Positions 11,315 to 22,830 are shown, numbered from the stretch's first letter. The stretch: DNA of 64,000 bases from Uloborus plumipes (GCA_038373865.1 JAXGGA010003412.1:1-64000), one strand, 5' to 3'. Program-made: numbers and translations. The notes: generated from the sequence alone by a model not told the origin.

Positions 11315-11571
11315 CATGGGCGCCCATATGCGGAATTTTAAGGGAGGGCTCAAATATTTCTCCCATGGTTTAGCAGGATATTTTTCTCATGCAAAGCAAT
11401 TTCAGCACAGATTAAAGTTATTTAAATTTGGTATTTTTAATAACTCATTCATTAATGGCTGAAAAAGAAATGTTTTTATATTTTTGCCGAAAAAATAGTA
11501 CTGAAAGGGTGGAAATTCTAATTTCTACCTGGGGGGGGGGGAGCTGGAGCCCTCCTTTATGGGCGCCCATA
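11315..11571. mobile_element. 257-bp MITE with 8-bp duplication
   Basis: Ends CATGGGCGCCCATA and TATGGGCGCCCATA (right end on the other strand); flanks CTCCGGTC at 11307-11314 and 11572-11579 are identical. The terminal GGGCGCCC is itself palindromic. Noncoding, hAT-like, nested in the larger hAT-type element. Confidence 0.8.
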
Positions 11572-12836
11572 CTCCGGTCTGCAAATATCATTTGAGACCC
11601 CATGCACGCAATTAGTTATTTCTCCCCCGCATAGTTACTGCTTTCATAGCGCTGCTGACATGATTATAGTTCGTCAAAGTGACAAGGGAAAGGGACTCAA
11701 CGCTTCTAATATCATTTTATCGTTTGTACAAAATGTAAATGTTGACGAAATTTTCGAAGAATTCTCTTTGCGCAAAAATCGGAAAATTTAAAAACATTAA
11801 TTATGCAAGTGGGAAAACCGACGTTAAAAGCAAATTAAAATATAAATAAAATGGATAGCATGACAAAATATCTGGAACTTACATTTTCCCTCGGAGGGGA
11901 GGAGGTTCATGAAACTCTGAAGTATGTGTTTACTTTTTTTTTTGTTTTTTTGAAAATGTGTTTTAAAGTTTTAACGTTGTTTTTCTACTATTTGTTGCAC
12001 CAGACTATTATTTCTTATTAACTATGTATTCAAGATTTTTAAGTATTTAAACTGAAAATGATTTATTTCCTGCAAGGTTTACCAGCATGTTTAAATCAAT
12101 GTAACTAATAAATAATTTTTGGAACTTGATTACTCATAATTTAAGATTTTTTCATTTTAGTATTTTGTAGAGTGGCTGTCTGTTTAAAAATGCTGCTAAT
12201 AAGGTAATATAAATAAAATAATTTTGGTTTTATACTTTAAAGTCATACGGAATAATATACTGTTATCTAACTATAAAAATGACAATTAAAAACTTTTCAT
12301 GTGTTATCGTCTGAAAACTCTGATGTAATCTTCCTGTTAAACGACATTGTTCAGAGTGCTTTTTCGCTTTAAATATTTAAAGTTGGGAAGCTCTAAGTCA
12401 AGCAAGCTCTATTTACATATAATAAATAAAATAATGCATAAGCTTGTTTTCTATGATAGAGCATTTCTCTTCTATTAAAAAAAAAAGTTTGTAGTAATTC
12501 TAAGCATCTTTCGACTTTACTAATGTTTTTGAGTACTTTAGTTACATTCAGCAGACCTCATATGAAATAAAAGTTAATATTAAATTTTATTCATAAAGAA
12601 GTAATAGAAACTAAAATAACAGTAAATATTATGAAGAAAACAATGTTAATTCATCTCTAAAATGCAAATTTTGTGCTAGTTTAAGTCGATTTTATTACTT
12701 TTATTTTGAATACAGAAACAGTTTCAATTCCCAATTGAAAGCCTTATAAGAAAATTAAAACAATAAAATAAAAATGAATTTATGAATTTCAACTCTGTGA
12801 ACTCAGATTGTTATTTTCAAGTTGCATTCAAAATTA
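11572..12836. other. Noncoding interior of the composite element
   Basis: AT-rich DNA with no frame or repeat structure that I can name. It could be original hAT interior or host intron carried between insertions. Confidence 0.4.
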
Positions 12837-13551
12837 TCTATATATATGAAAGAAAGTCGTGTTAGTTACACTATTTATAACTCAAGAACGGCTGTACCGA
12901 TATGGCTAAAAATTGGTGGGTAGGTAGCTTAGAGCCAGGAGACGGACATAGGCTATAATTTATGTGTGTCAGTTGCATAAATAGAAAAAATGTCTTATTG
13001 ACTAAGCCTTTTTACTAAGCCTTTTTTGACACCTCCATGGCTGAGCGACATAAAGCACACGTTCTGGCAGCTTCCGGAGCGCAGTAAACAGGTTGTAAGT
13101 TAGCGGTGCGTTGAGTGTTATTTGACTTTTTTGTGAAGTAAATTATAAACAAACGCGTTACTTCCTTTGAAATTTATATGTGATAAGCTGTCAGAAACGA
13201 TTGTCACTTAAGAGTTTTTACGCCTCTGAGGCTGAGAGGTGGAAAGCGCTTGATGGGATAGCTCCTGGACTGCAGTTAAAGAGGTTGTTCTTCTTACTAC
13301 TATTATATATACAAAAGTTTGTTTGGATGGATTTATGGATGGAGCAGTCAGTTGATAAGCAGTCCGAAAAAATTATCTTTTTAACTAAGCCTTTTTTGAG
13401 CCTCTGTCGCCGAGCGACATAAAGCACATGTTCTGACAGCTTCTGGAGCGCAGTAAAATAGGTTGTGAGTTACCGGTGTATTAAGTGTTATTTGACTTTT
13501 TGTGATGCAAATCTATATATATATAAAGAAAGTCGTGTTAGTTACATTAAA

Positions 13552-13976
13552 CTCCTTGGATGTGCCTGGATTACCACCGCACAATTTACGCCTAAAGGTT
13601 GGCTCCGTAGTAATCATGCTTCGAAACATAAACCAACCAAAACTGTGCAACGGTACGCGTTTGGTGGTTAGAAAATTGATGAACAATGTAATTTACGCGA
13701 CGAATGCTGAGAGGAAAATTCAATGGAGAGGAAGTTCTCATTCCGTGGATCCCGATGATCCTAACCGATATGCCGTTTGAATTTAAGACTTCAATATCCA
13801 ATCCTTGCATTTGTCATGACCATCAACAAATCACAAGGCCAATCCTAAAAAGTTTGTGGTTTGAATCTAGAACATCACTGTTTTTTCCCATGTTCAATAT
13901 TAATTTTGTGGCATGTTCACGGGTTGGAAGACCATTTGCGTTGTTTGTTTTTGCGCCTGATAATAAAACAAACTAG
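13552..13976 (+). pseudogene. Helitron Pif1-type helicase C-terminal remnant
   Basis: Joined across at least two frameshifts, the translation shows the conserved end of the Helitron helicase: LPPHNLRLKVGS, VIMLRNINQPKLCNGTRLVV and KLMNNVIYAT in one frame; EVLIPWIPMILTDMPFEFK in the next; and finally FVACSRVGRPFALFVFAPDN. These correspond to late Pif1 helicase motifs including the VACSRV motif. The upstream nuclease and ATP-binding parts are absent. The remnant starts only about 40 bp after a second Helitron 5' end at 13512. Frameshifts exclude function. Confidence 0.85.
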
Positions 13977-14460
13977 CTGTCGTGGCCGTCACGAAACTTT
14001 CTTCTATATCTATCTTATGAATTCCAGTTACAAAATAAAATACGTACTCGCCCGAATAATTGGAAACAGCTCCAATTTCCCAAGTATCGTAATAACCCTG
14101 CAAATGCAGAATCAATGAGCGAAATTGGAAATCATTGCAAAAGCCTTGTTTAGATTAATTGTAAACATTTTATTTGTTAGTAAAAAGAAATTGGCAACAG
14201 TTAAAAATTTCAAATCATTGAAAGTTTTCAGCTGTTTTGATAATTAAATAGCGTGAAAGCGATTTTTTAATGAATTGATTTTTCGCATTGTTGACTAAGC
14301 GCAAAAATCACCCCACCCTCCCCCTGGGGCGATTGGCGCCAAAATTTAATCGATGCTTGCTTCCTTATTGGGTTAGTGTTATTCCAAATTTCATTCAAAT
14401 CTCAGCAATATTTCTCGAGATACAGTAGGTGCAATGACAAAATAAGCACTTTTGATTGCT

Positions 14461-14905
14461 CCACCCCCCTTTGAGATATTGACACACAAATTGAATCAGC
14501 GATTGTACTCAATAGGGTCTACCTATGGACCAATTTTCGTTTGATTCCGCCTGTTACTTCCTGAGATATAGCAATCACCCCCGCGCAGAACACGTGCGAT
14601 TTCTCCACCCCCCTTCAAGATACTGACACACAAATTGAATCAGCACCTGTACTCTATAGGGTCTACCTATGGACCAATTTTCGTTTGATTCCGCTTGTTA
14701 CTTCCTGAGATATAGCAATCACCCCCGCGCAGAACACGTGCGATTGCTCCACCCCCCTTCGAGATATTGACACGCAAATTGAATCAGCACCTGTACTCGG
14801 TAGGGTCTACCTATGGACCAATTTTCGTTTGATTCCGCCGGTTACTTCCTGAGATATAGCAATCACCCACGCGCAGAACACGTGCGATTGCTCCACCCCC
14901 CTTGG
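14461..14905 (-). repeat. Minisatellite with exact 144-bp period
   Basis: CCACCCCCC occurs at 14461, 14605, 14749 and 14893, exactly 144 bp apart. Each unit carries ATTGACACACAAATTGAATC, then GGGTCTACCTATGGACCAAT, TTCGTTTGATTCCG and TTACTTCCTGAGATATAGCA. There are three full units and the start of a fourth, differing by only a few bases, so the array is young or homogenised. Confidence 0.9.
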
Positions 14906-15019
14906 AGGAATTCGCTAAACAAAGTCAGGTGCACCAGTTCACATGGTGGTGCATATGTGAAAAAATTTTTGTTCGATTTCATGCAGTAGTTTTTGCTCTA
15001 GCGCGGCCACAAAAACTGG

Positions 15020-15082
15020 TCACACACATACAGACTCACACACAGACAGACACACACACACACACACACACACAGACAGACA
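15020..15082. repeat. CA/GACA microsatellite
   Basis: CACACA and CAGACAGACA runs next to the minisatellite inside the mini-Helitron. Frames crossing it give (TH)n or (VC)n peptides and are not genes. Confidence 0.85.
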
Positions 15083-15408
15083 TTTTCCAAAAATGGTCGA
15101 AATGGACTCAGCGCACCTCAAAACGTGCAAATCCGTCAAAATTCGACATTCGAAAATTTTCACGAAACCAATACTTTCTTCTATATAATAGATATAGAAG
15201 AAAGTAAAAATGTTATGTATCACAAGGTACTTAAGTGAAGAGCAACCTATGTACTCAAATACAGAAACAATAATGAATGATCAATGTAGGTACTTATTAT
15301 TATTTTTTTTTTTTTTTTTGTATTTTCTAATTAAAAAAACTTCATAAATTCAAAAATTTGCTTATTTATTGCCTTTAAGGCGGAACAGAGTTCGCCGGGT
15401 CAGCTAGT

Positions 15409-15438
15409 AAATAAATAAATAAATAAATAAATAAATAT

Positions 15439-15511
<73 letters not shown>

Positions 15512-15531
15512 GTGTGTGTGTGTGTGTGTTT
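15409..15531. repeat. TAAA, TA and TG microsatellites
   Basis: (AAAT)n at about 15409-15436, (TA)n at about 15443-15506, then TGTATATG and (TG)n to about 15529. They directly follow the Helitron 3' end, a common place for simple-repeat growth. Confidence 0.9.
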
Positions 15532-15794
15532 TTTTTTGTGACATTTTTAGAATGGGGGCTTAGCCCCCCCCCCCAGACAGAAAAGTCTAACTCCGCCCAT
15601 GCTTTCGATTTTTACCATGCAAATATTATATCTTTACAGTTTACAGTGGCCAAATAGTGGACACAATTTGACATTTTTGTAATGAAACTCGTCGGTTCAA
15701 GCCAAATGCAAGTTGAAGTACTAGAAATCGTTAGAGTTTCACATTGTGTGATTTGCAGGACTTGGAACTGAGTTTAAGATATTGGAAATGCTGG

Positions 15795-18116
15795 TTAAGA
15801 GCAAGAATCTGAGAGAATGTCACGCCTGTGATTCATGACCTCTCAGATTTTTTCCAAAAAATTACCAAATGTTTATTATCGTATTGAAAGACCAAAACCA
15901 GAATGTTTTGCTCTAAAGTTGAATTGTTTAGTTTTTATGGACCCCTAAAGTTGAAGGTGCGGCATCAAAAATTAAGCGGATTTTCAAGACATGGAAATTG
16001 CTGTGAGCCAAAACTCTTACCAGGAACTGTTTAACTCCAATTTTCTTTTTGTATATGGAATATAGAAGGTTTAAACTTTACAAAATGAATGTTAAATTTG
16101 TGGTAAGTTGTTGCCGTAAGGTCACTGAAGGCCCTCAAAACAGGGCATTTTTGACGTTTTTTAGCGTTTTTGAGGTCCAAAAACAGCTTGTACATTTCAG
16201 TTGGCACGGCAAAAGTAGTGTCGTTTGAAAGACCAGTGTAAGCACTTTAAAATAATGTATAAATAACCGAGGAAAGTTCAACGTGCTTTTAGTTGCGTAA
16301 GGCCGAAATATGAAAAATGTCATATTTTACCGATATTCAAACGGTCATAACTTCCTCTGCCAACAACATATTGAAATATTTTTTTTGCCAATGTCATGCT
16401 CTATTCTTTGTCTTAACAGAACAGTTGAGTCCTTTGAGGCGAAATGTGAAAAAAATTTTTACAAAAAATTTATTTTTTTCTGTGCATTTTTTGTAAAAAA
16501 TTTTTTCACATTTCGCCTCAAAGGACTCAACTATTCTGTTAAGACAAAGAATAGAGCATGACATTGGCAAAAAAAATATTTCAATATGTTGTTGGCAGAG
16601 GAAGTTATGACCGTTTGAATATCGGTAAAATATGACATTTTTCATATTTCGGCCTTACGCAACTAAAAGCACGTTGAACTTTCCTAGGTTATTTATACAT
16701 TATTTTAAAGTGCTTACACTGGTCTTTCAAACGACACTATTTTTGCCATGCCAACTGAAATGTACTAGCTGTTTTTGGACCTCAAAATCGCTAAAAAACG
16801 TCAAAAATGCCCTGTTTTGAGGGCCTTCACTGACCTTACGGCAACAACTTACCACAAATTTAACATTCATTTTGTAAAGTTTCAACCTTCTATATTCCAT
16901 ATACGGGCGATTCTCTGTAAACTGGTAATTTGCTGTCCGGACTGAATATTTTAAAAATAATAAAGTGTAATAAAGTAATTATCGCTCTTAATACAAGTAA
17001 AGCATTAATACTTTGTGGCCCAATTGTATTTGGAGTGATAACTATTTATTTTTTTTTTCTAGAAATTATCTAAGCGCCAAAAACACAGTCCCCTGGCTGT
17101 CCCAAATCCATAGTTTAACTGTTAAAGATAGTATTTCAAAAAATCTATTAACACTACATAAATTTGGCAACTAATATCTAAAAATAGAATAATGAAGCTA
17201 TATATTTCTTATGAAATAAGGTATAATTACGTATTTCTAAAACTTAAAATTGTCATGTAAATTCTGTCCAGAGTTTTTCCAAACAGTCCCCTGCAACATT
17301 TTCAAAGCTGTAATACGAAAAATCTATTACTTTTGCAAATTTTTTTTGACATGAAGTTTAAAGCAATCAGTGTGAATTTGCTGAAATTGCCGAGAACGGT
17401 GCTGAAACGATACTTAGTTTAGTTTGAGAGCCACATTTGTGATGAAAGTTGCCATCAGGATCGTTACGAAAACAGTCCTCTGGGAAGTGATTTTATTAAT
17501 TTCAATTAGTTTAATTATGAAACATATTAGTTATTATGTCCACGATTTGTGCCTAAATTTATAGGTAGTCTCGTAACTAATTATGCTCCAATAGTTTTGC
17601 AGATATTACGCAACAAAGAGCAAAAACACAGTCACCTGGCACAGTCCCCTGCCTAGTTATACCAGGCGGGGGACTTACCCCCTATCACAATTTGTCAGAA
17701 AAACACAAGCTTCAATTGGCCCTCTTTCAAACCAAAGTAATAGATTCATTTTCTGAGCAATAGTAAAATAATTATACGGACATTTCAAAAAACCATGCCC
17801 GGACAGATTTCGTGTGAAAAATGACGAGTTTACAGAGAATAGCCCATACAAAAAGAAAATTGGAGTTAAACAGTTCCTGGTAAGAGTTTTGGCTCACAGC
17901 AATTTCCATGTCTTGAAAATCCGCTTAATTTTTGATGCCGCACCTTCAACTTTAGGGATCCATAAAAACTAAACAACTCAACTTTAGAGCAAAACATTCT
18001 GGATTTGGTCTTTCAATAAGATAATAAACATTTGGTAATTTTTGGGAGAAAATCTGAGTGGTCATGAATCACCTCATAATGCTAGGCGTGACAGTTTCTC
18101 AGATTCTTGCTCTTAA
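15795..18116. mobile_element. Foldback transposon 1 (long palindrome)
   Basis: Starts TTAAGAGCAAGAATCTGAGA and ends with its reverse complement at 18116. The arms are about 680 bp each, centred near 16475, once the 941-bp insertion in the right arm is removed. Similarity stops at TTAA on both sides, so a TTAA target duplication is possible, as in piggyBac or Kolobok; because TTAA is self-complementary it could also be part of the repeat. Mirror-image frames such as 16135-16323 and 16632-16820 come from the symmetry and are not taken as genes. Confidence 0.85.
16905..17845. mobile_element. 941-bp element, GGGCGATTC ends, ATAC duplication
   Basis: Ends GGGCGATTCTCTGTAAACT and GGGCTATTCTCTGTAAACT (right end on the other strand). 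The duplication ATAC lies at 16901-16904 and 17846-17849. The uninterrupted arm at 16041-16060 has the same local sequence with a single copy, which proves the 4-bp duplication. ACAGTCCCCTG-type motifs recur near 17085, 17283, 17471, 17628 and 17640. Noncoding. Confidence 0.9.
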
Positions 18117-18895
18117 TGACAAAGGCAAGGGTCGTAGACGTGGGAAAGTACAAGACATTCCTTCGGTATAGTTGCTAATTTTTTCCTGGAGTAAATTGTT
18201 CGGCGAAACAACTTGAATCCGAAAAAGGGAACAACTAGTCCCAAAAGCACATGTCTTTAAAATATCAATTTATAGGTTTTGTAACGAAACGTAAATGGTT
18301 TCAGTGTAGGGTATTAGGGTGCACAATCTATCTTTACATAAAAACACAATAGAGCTAAGCATTAATTACTAAATTTCGTTTAAAAAACCAAAAACACTAA
18401 AAACAAAAGTGTTTACTATCGTAGGTCAGTCATGTGCATGCTCGGCTTTTGACTTACTGGGCGCCGCTGAGCTGGCTAAAATGGCTGCCATTTATGAGCT
18501 GTAACATTCTATTTCACGACATATTGACGAAATACATTTATCTTTTTTCTTAGCTGAGCTATTTCAAAAGGGACAACTTACCTGCTGTAACTCTTAACCC
18601 CGCTCTCCCCTACCTATTCATGAACATGAAACAGGCAGAACATTTTCAAATCACTTTCAAAGCTTTTAAATAATCAAAATGTTTAGTCAGACCCGTGATT
18701 TAGATTCAATTTCTCTCCTGGCGTTGAAAAATCAACGATTTTACAAATAAGTGGGCGTGGTTTTCGCGGTTTTCCTTAAAAATTGTATTGATCGTAAAAC
18801 CCTTCACTCTCCCCTGGAAAAATTCGAAGTAACTCTCCTTTCGTTTCGTTCACACAGACACACACACACATATATAAAATGTTCGCTTCACTTAC

Positions 18896-19147
18896 GGTTA
18901 AATTTAAAGCAGCCGGAATCGTATACGTTCCGGTAATGAAACAATAATTTTCCACCACAACTGAATAATCCATCGAATTTCGGGCGCATTTGATGGGATC
19001 ACCTGCATATTGCTTTGTGCTTATGATGATGCAGAACACAAGAAGCAGCAAAACTGTAAATCTGTAATGCAGCCGAAAAACCCAATGATCTATGTGGAAC
19101 TTCTTTACGTGCCATAAGTTTTTCAGAGCACCAAAAACATGTATCAT
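18896..19147 (-). CDS. Innexin, coding exon 1 (N-terminal 84 residues)
   Basis: The start is the ATG at 19145-19147. It lies 6 bp after a strong acceptor (CTTTTCTTTTCGTTGCAG), so an upstream noncoding exon is expected. The protein begins MIHVFGALKNLWHVKK, then HIDHWVFRLHY, a first transmembrane segment (FTVLLLLVFCIIIST) and the first extracellular loop with KQYAGDPIKC and ENYCFITGTYTIP, including the two conserved cysteines. The exon ends in phase 0 at a GTAAGTG donor and joins 10751. Every block is in the innexin order. A frame exists upstream of this ATG, but it crosses the splice acceptor, so I did not extend it. Confidence 0.92.
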
Positions 19148-19159
19148 GTCTTTCTGCAA

Positions 19160-19860
19160 CGAAAAGAAAAGCATTTGGTGATTTGACCGAAAAAAGAAGA
19201 CGCTTTTATAAAGTTTTTATAGTATCAAAACCTAAGCTAAGCTAATTTTGATATTAAATGCCTCATATACGGGGGTCAGATTATTACAGATGAGCAGAAA
19301 AGATGAGACTTTTGTCGTGCAACAAAAGACTCACACATTGAACATTTGCAATTTGAAAAAAAGAAAAGTGTATGTCTCTTTACCTATATGTATTACTCAT
19401 AGTCATATGTGCAGTAATTAAAAAATATGCATTTTTGAAACTGAATCCATCATTTATGCTCACCCTGAACCCAAGCAGAAATTAATCAAGTAGCTAAAAA
19501 ACAATTGAATTTTATTTTTAAACTCAAGACAGTATATTTTTTAATATAGTTACCGCATGAAACTAAAGGCGGATCCAGCTTCTGGTTTTGGAGGAGATCA
19601 TTGAAAGGAGGAGTTAAAATTCAGTTTTCTGGTAAGAAACTGAGGGGAAATCTTTTGAAATACAAGTGAATAAAATGCAACTTAAGATTCTATTGAATCA
19701 CTTAAAGGGGAGGAGGGGCGGGTCATCAATTTCTGACGAACATGAGAGCCAAAGCAAGCACCTAGTAAATATCTTTGATTAAATTACAGATTAGTTCCGT
19801 GCCTTGATGACGGCACAGTTGTACACGACAAGTCACTTTTTTCAATGTCTCTTCTGTATT
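19160..19860. other. Region upstream of innexin coding start
   Basis: Probably 5' intron of innexin plus degraded repeat sequence; 19560-19720 resembles a decayed hAT MITE (GGCGGATCCAGCTTCTGG, GGGGAGGAGGGGCGGG). No first exon or promoter could be placed. Confidence 0.35.
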
Positions 19861-19865
19861 TGATG

Positions 19866-20090
19866 AATTACAGTAATTTTCATCTAATGAATGAGTAAAT
19901 AAACGAATAAATGAATTATTAATGAAAAAATAAACAAATAAATAAACAAAAAAATAAATTAATATCTGAGAAAAAGAAATGAATGATTAAAATAGAGAAT
20001 GAATAACAAAATGAGTGAATGAATGAATAAAAAGGTGAATTAATAAGTAAAAGAATGTGAATAAATTAATAAGTGAAGAAATACATTCAT
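19866..20090. repeat. Degenerate AAAT/AATG microsatellite
   Basis: Irregular repetition of AATGAATG, AATAAATA and AATAAACA units. The minus-strand frame over it is a by-product. Confidence 0.75.
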
Positions 20091-20349
20091 GATTTAGTAA
20101 CGGAATGTATAAGAAAACGAAACGAACTATTTCGCTTTGCCCGCATGAACGTGACAAATCATATTGAGCATTTAACAACAAAACATGCCTAATATAAACT
20201 AAATAAGGACTGCACTGAACATCAGTAGAACTCAATTAATGGTTAAAATGATAATTACAAAAATTATCATTTTTTATAACAAGAAATATTTTTGAAAAGT
20301 CACGAATATTACAACGAAGGTATCAATTTCGAAATTACTTGCATAATAT

Positions 20350-20356
20350 AATATAT

Positions 20357-20407
<51 letters not shown>

Positions 20408-20408
20408 G
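20350..20408. repeat. AT microsatellite
   Basis: (AT)n with small interruptions, followed by TATATGTTG. Confidence 0.9.
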
Positions 20409-22620
20409 TTGATCATTGGAGCTATTTATTTTTTGACTGGATACAAATATCTAGGAACTTAGTTAAAATATTGCTAAAAGGGTAGCGCTGCAAACGGGGA
20501 AAATATTTTACCATTTTGCTTTGCCCCGCCTAGTTCACTTTGCCCCACATTCCCCTACTTAGAAAAGATAAATTTTACATTATGCCGCTGAACGCGGGAA
20601 AAACATGTCCTAATCCCTACTATATAACCTGGTTCTTCTAAATTGGGCAGAAATCCGCTTTGAATCGAAACAATTAAATGTATCGCAACATAAATTATGA
20701 TATTTGAACAATAGTGAACGAAATGTTACCTGTATTTATTGGGAACTGATGAAAAGGCAATTTTAGAAAATGTAAAAATAGCTTTGAAATACTTACGCTT
20801 GACTTAAGCGATTTGTCTGTTCTTTAGGTGCTAAAAAAACCGTCTGCCTGGTTTTCATTGATGGAAATTTGCATTTAAAAGATCGTCTGCTTAAATAAAA
20901 TGCATAGAATTTAAAAAGGTTAATATTAATGAAACGGAAATTAATTCAGATTAAAATGGAATTATTTTATTACTGTTAAATGTGTTGAAATTGAGGAATA
21001 CCAATCAAAATGTTTTTGTTTCTGAAGTAGTTAAAAAATATACCGAGGTATGTTATTTAACATTGATAAAAAATGCGCAGTTTAAAAAAATGATTTTTCA
21101 ACTCGAAAGTAATGACAAATGTAAATATGTGAGTCATCGTAACTTTGGAGAGAGAGAGAACCAAGCTATATACATTTTTAAAAGCTGAATTACATTTTAA
21201 AACTATTTAATCACACTTAGGAATAATTAAATAAATTTAGTTGGATTATTTAATTTACTAATCTTTTACCGGTAAGTAACTTTTTGTCGACTCAATTTTG
21301 AAATGTTTAACCCATTATTCGTATTTTCAAACGAAGGACAAACGTTTAAATTTGAAATGTATTTTTCTTTTGCTTGTAATTTTAAAAATACAAAGCATTT
21401 TCGTTGCAATTTATGAAATTACTTTTTTTTCCAATTACCTAAAATATTTTTTCCTTGTAACCCTAATGGACACAATACTGCTTAGCTTAATAATTCATTC
21501 CGGTCATAATAATAATGGTTTAAGAGCAATGTTCGTTAAGCAAAATATCTTGTGCGCAGCATAGTCTTACACCTGTTGCATAGTGAGGGAAGGGAAGGTG
21601 GTGGGACTTCACCCTCAATGAGGAATTAAAATTTATCTATAAATATACAAATACATGTGTAAATGTAATGCCTTATAAGTGAGTCTCTAGCATAAACCTT
21701 GCTCTATGTTTTTATTATTTTTTTTCTTTACTCGAGTTTTGTAATTTTATTTTCGGTTTCCAATTTTGTATTATTTTTCCATCTTCCATGAAATGAACCC
21801 ATGATTGAATGAGATCAAGCGTTTATGCTTGCAGAGATGACTACTACGGTCATTCAAAAAAAAAAAAAAATGCTGAAGAAAATTACACCCCCCCCCCTTC
21901 ATTTACATTTATGCAAAAGATCACTGTCCTAAAATTTCAGCATTCTACTTTTCATGGAAGATGGTGCTCAAACACCGTTATTTTTACGTTTATTCATAAA
22001 TTTTGACAATTTCTGAGTTTTTTGGACTAAAAGAGAATTTTGATTTTCCAACTATTAAATAATAATTAAAACAATTGGAAAGTTTCGTAATCGGTTAAAC
22101 CTCACAATACCTTTGATATAATCAACTACTTGGTAGTACGTAGAAAACAACTTAGTTTGCAGTACTATTTATGTACGTTTTGTGCGATGTGGTTTTCAAA
22201 AACTTTTAAGCTTACCAAAATAGAGTTTTGATCTCGGAACTGAGCAAAATATAGCAAAAGAGCAGTTCCACGATAAGGTCAACCAAGTGACCAAATTTTC
22301 AAAATTAACATTTTTAAACGAACAAAGTATCATTTTAAAGGTGAAGAGTTGTATATTTTGAAATATTTGTCTAAAATTCGATAACTTTAGTTTCAAAAAA
22401 GTTACTAATTGTTAAACTAAGGTCAAGTTCTTGAACAGTTTTAAACTACCTTTGACGACTCTCAAAAAAACTCTTTTCCCCAAAAAATTCAAACTAATAC
22501 TATTCTAAATTAAGATAAATAACCGTTTAAATATACAATACATAGCAGGTAATTTTGAAAAATGGGTAAAAATGAAATTCATTTTGATTTGTAAAAGAAT
22601 TTTTCACTGAGCACATTAAC
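20409..22620. other. Intergenic stretch without recognised gene
   Basis: Contains GGGGAATGTGGGGCAAAG-type sequence on the minus strand (about 20515-20560), resembling a MITE end, poly-A and poly-C runs near 21858-21898, and AT-rich DNA. Frames at 20982-21188 and 21298-21564 show no family resemblance, start context or splice sites that I can defend. Confidence 0.4.
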
Positions 22621-22628
22621 AGTTTTAC

Positions 22629-22830
22629 GTCCGACACCAAAAAAAAAATGCACAAGTTTTTACGCTGAGCCTATAATTTTAAAGCTATAAATACATATAT
22701 TTTTGTATACAAAGTAAGATTTTCATTCTCAAGGATGTAACTTATTTTAATTTTGTAACTACTGAATAATTCTCATTAAAATCTGGGTGTCGGACGTAAA
22801 AATATTTTGTACGTCCGACACCATTTACGT
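22629..22830. repeat. Repeated ACGTCCGACACC motif cluster
   Basis: ACGTCCGACACC at about 22629 and 22811 and its inverse GGTGTCGGACGT at about 22786, with a further ACGTCC at about 22827, in DNA otherwise AT-rich. This resembles the motif-bearing elements at 16905 and 47664, but I could not place terminal repeats. Confidence 0.45.

Larger units (their letters stand above)
13973..15192 (-). mobile_element. Mini-Helitron in inverted orientation
   Basis: Read on the minus strand it starts TCTATTATATAGAAGAAAGT (TC at 15191-15192, preceded by A). It ends with a short CGTG/CACG hairpin, then ACAG, then CTAG at 13976-13973 followed by T. Both ends fit Helitron rules. The cargo is a 144-bp minisatellite and a CA/GACA microsatellite. 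The CTAG end abuts the helicase remnant, whose last codon is followed by TAG within this terminus. Confidence 0.65.
12837..15407 (+). mobile_element. Helitron with broken helicase and nested inverted Helitron
   Basis: The left end TCTATATATATGAAAGAAAG (TC at 12837) leads into GTCGTGTTAGTTACAC and AACTCAAGAACGGCTG, a known arthropod Helitron start. The right end has a GGCG/CGCC hairpin (15379-15396) followed by GGGTCAG and CTAG at 15404-15407, then T. Inside are a duplicated block (about 12990-13150 and 13380-13500), a second copy of the 5' end at 13512, helicase remnants (13552-13976) and an opposite-strand Helitron (13973-15192). Confidence 0.75.
10864..15601. mobile_element. Composite hAT-type element with perfect 8-bp duplication
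   Basis: Inverted ends CATGGGCGGAGTTA (10864) and TAACTCCGCCCATG (ending 15601) are each followed inward by a GGGGGCTAAGCCCCC-like block. The flanking 8-bp repeat CTTTCGAT is perfect (10856-10863 and 15602-15609), supporting hAT. Its 4.7 kb consists largely of later insertions: a 257-bp MITE (11315-11571) and a Helitron (12837-15407) that itself holds an inverted Helitron. No hAT transposase frame remains. Confidence 0.8.
10752..18895 (-). other. Innexin intron, 8.1 kb, mostly transposons
   Basis: GT-AG intron on the minus strand. The donor GTAAGTG follows codon ACC at 18896; the acceptor CTTCAG precedes codon CCA at 10751. About 7.06 kb of 8.14 kb is the composite element at 10864-15601 plus the foldback at 15795-18116, so without them the intron would be near 1.1 kb. 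The piece 18117-18750 holds no gene that I recognise. Confidence 0.85.

Noticed and set aside
14902..15223. Overlapping frames with Thr-His or Val-Cys repeats
   Set aside because: Translations of the CA/GACA microsatellite in the mini-Helitron.
16135..16820. Pairs of near-identical open frames on opposite strands
   Set aside because: Produced by the symmetry of foldback 1; frames on both arms are mirror images with no known domain.
20982..21564. Two AT-rich open frames upstream of the 23-kb region
   Set aside because: No similarity to known proteins that I can recognise, no splice sites framing them; typical chance frames in AT-rich DNA.
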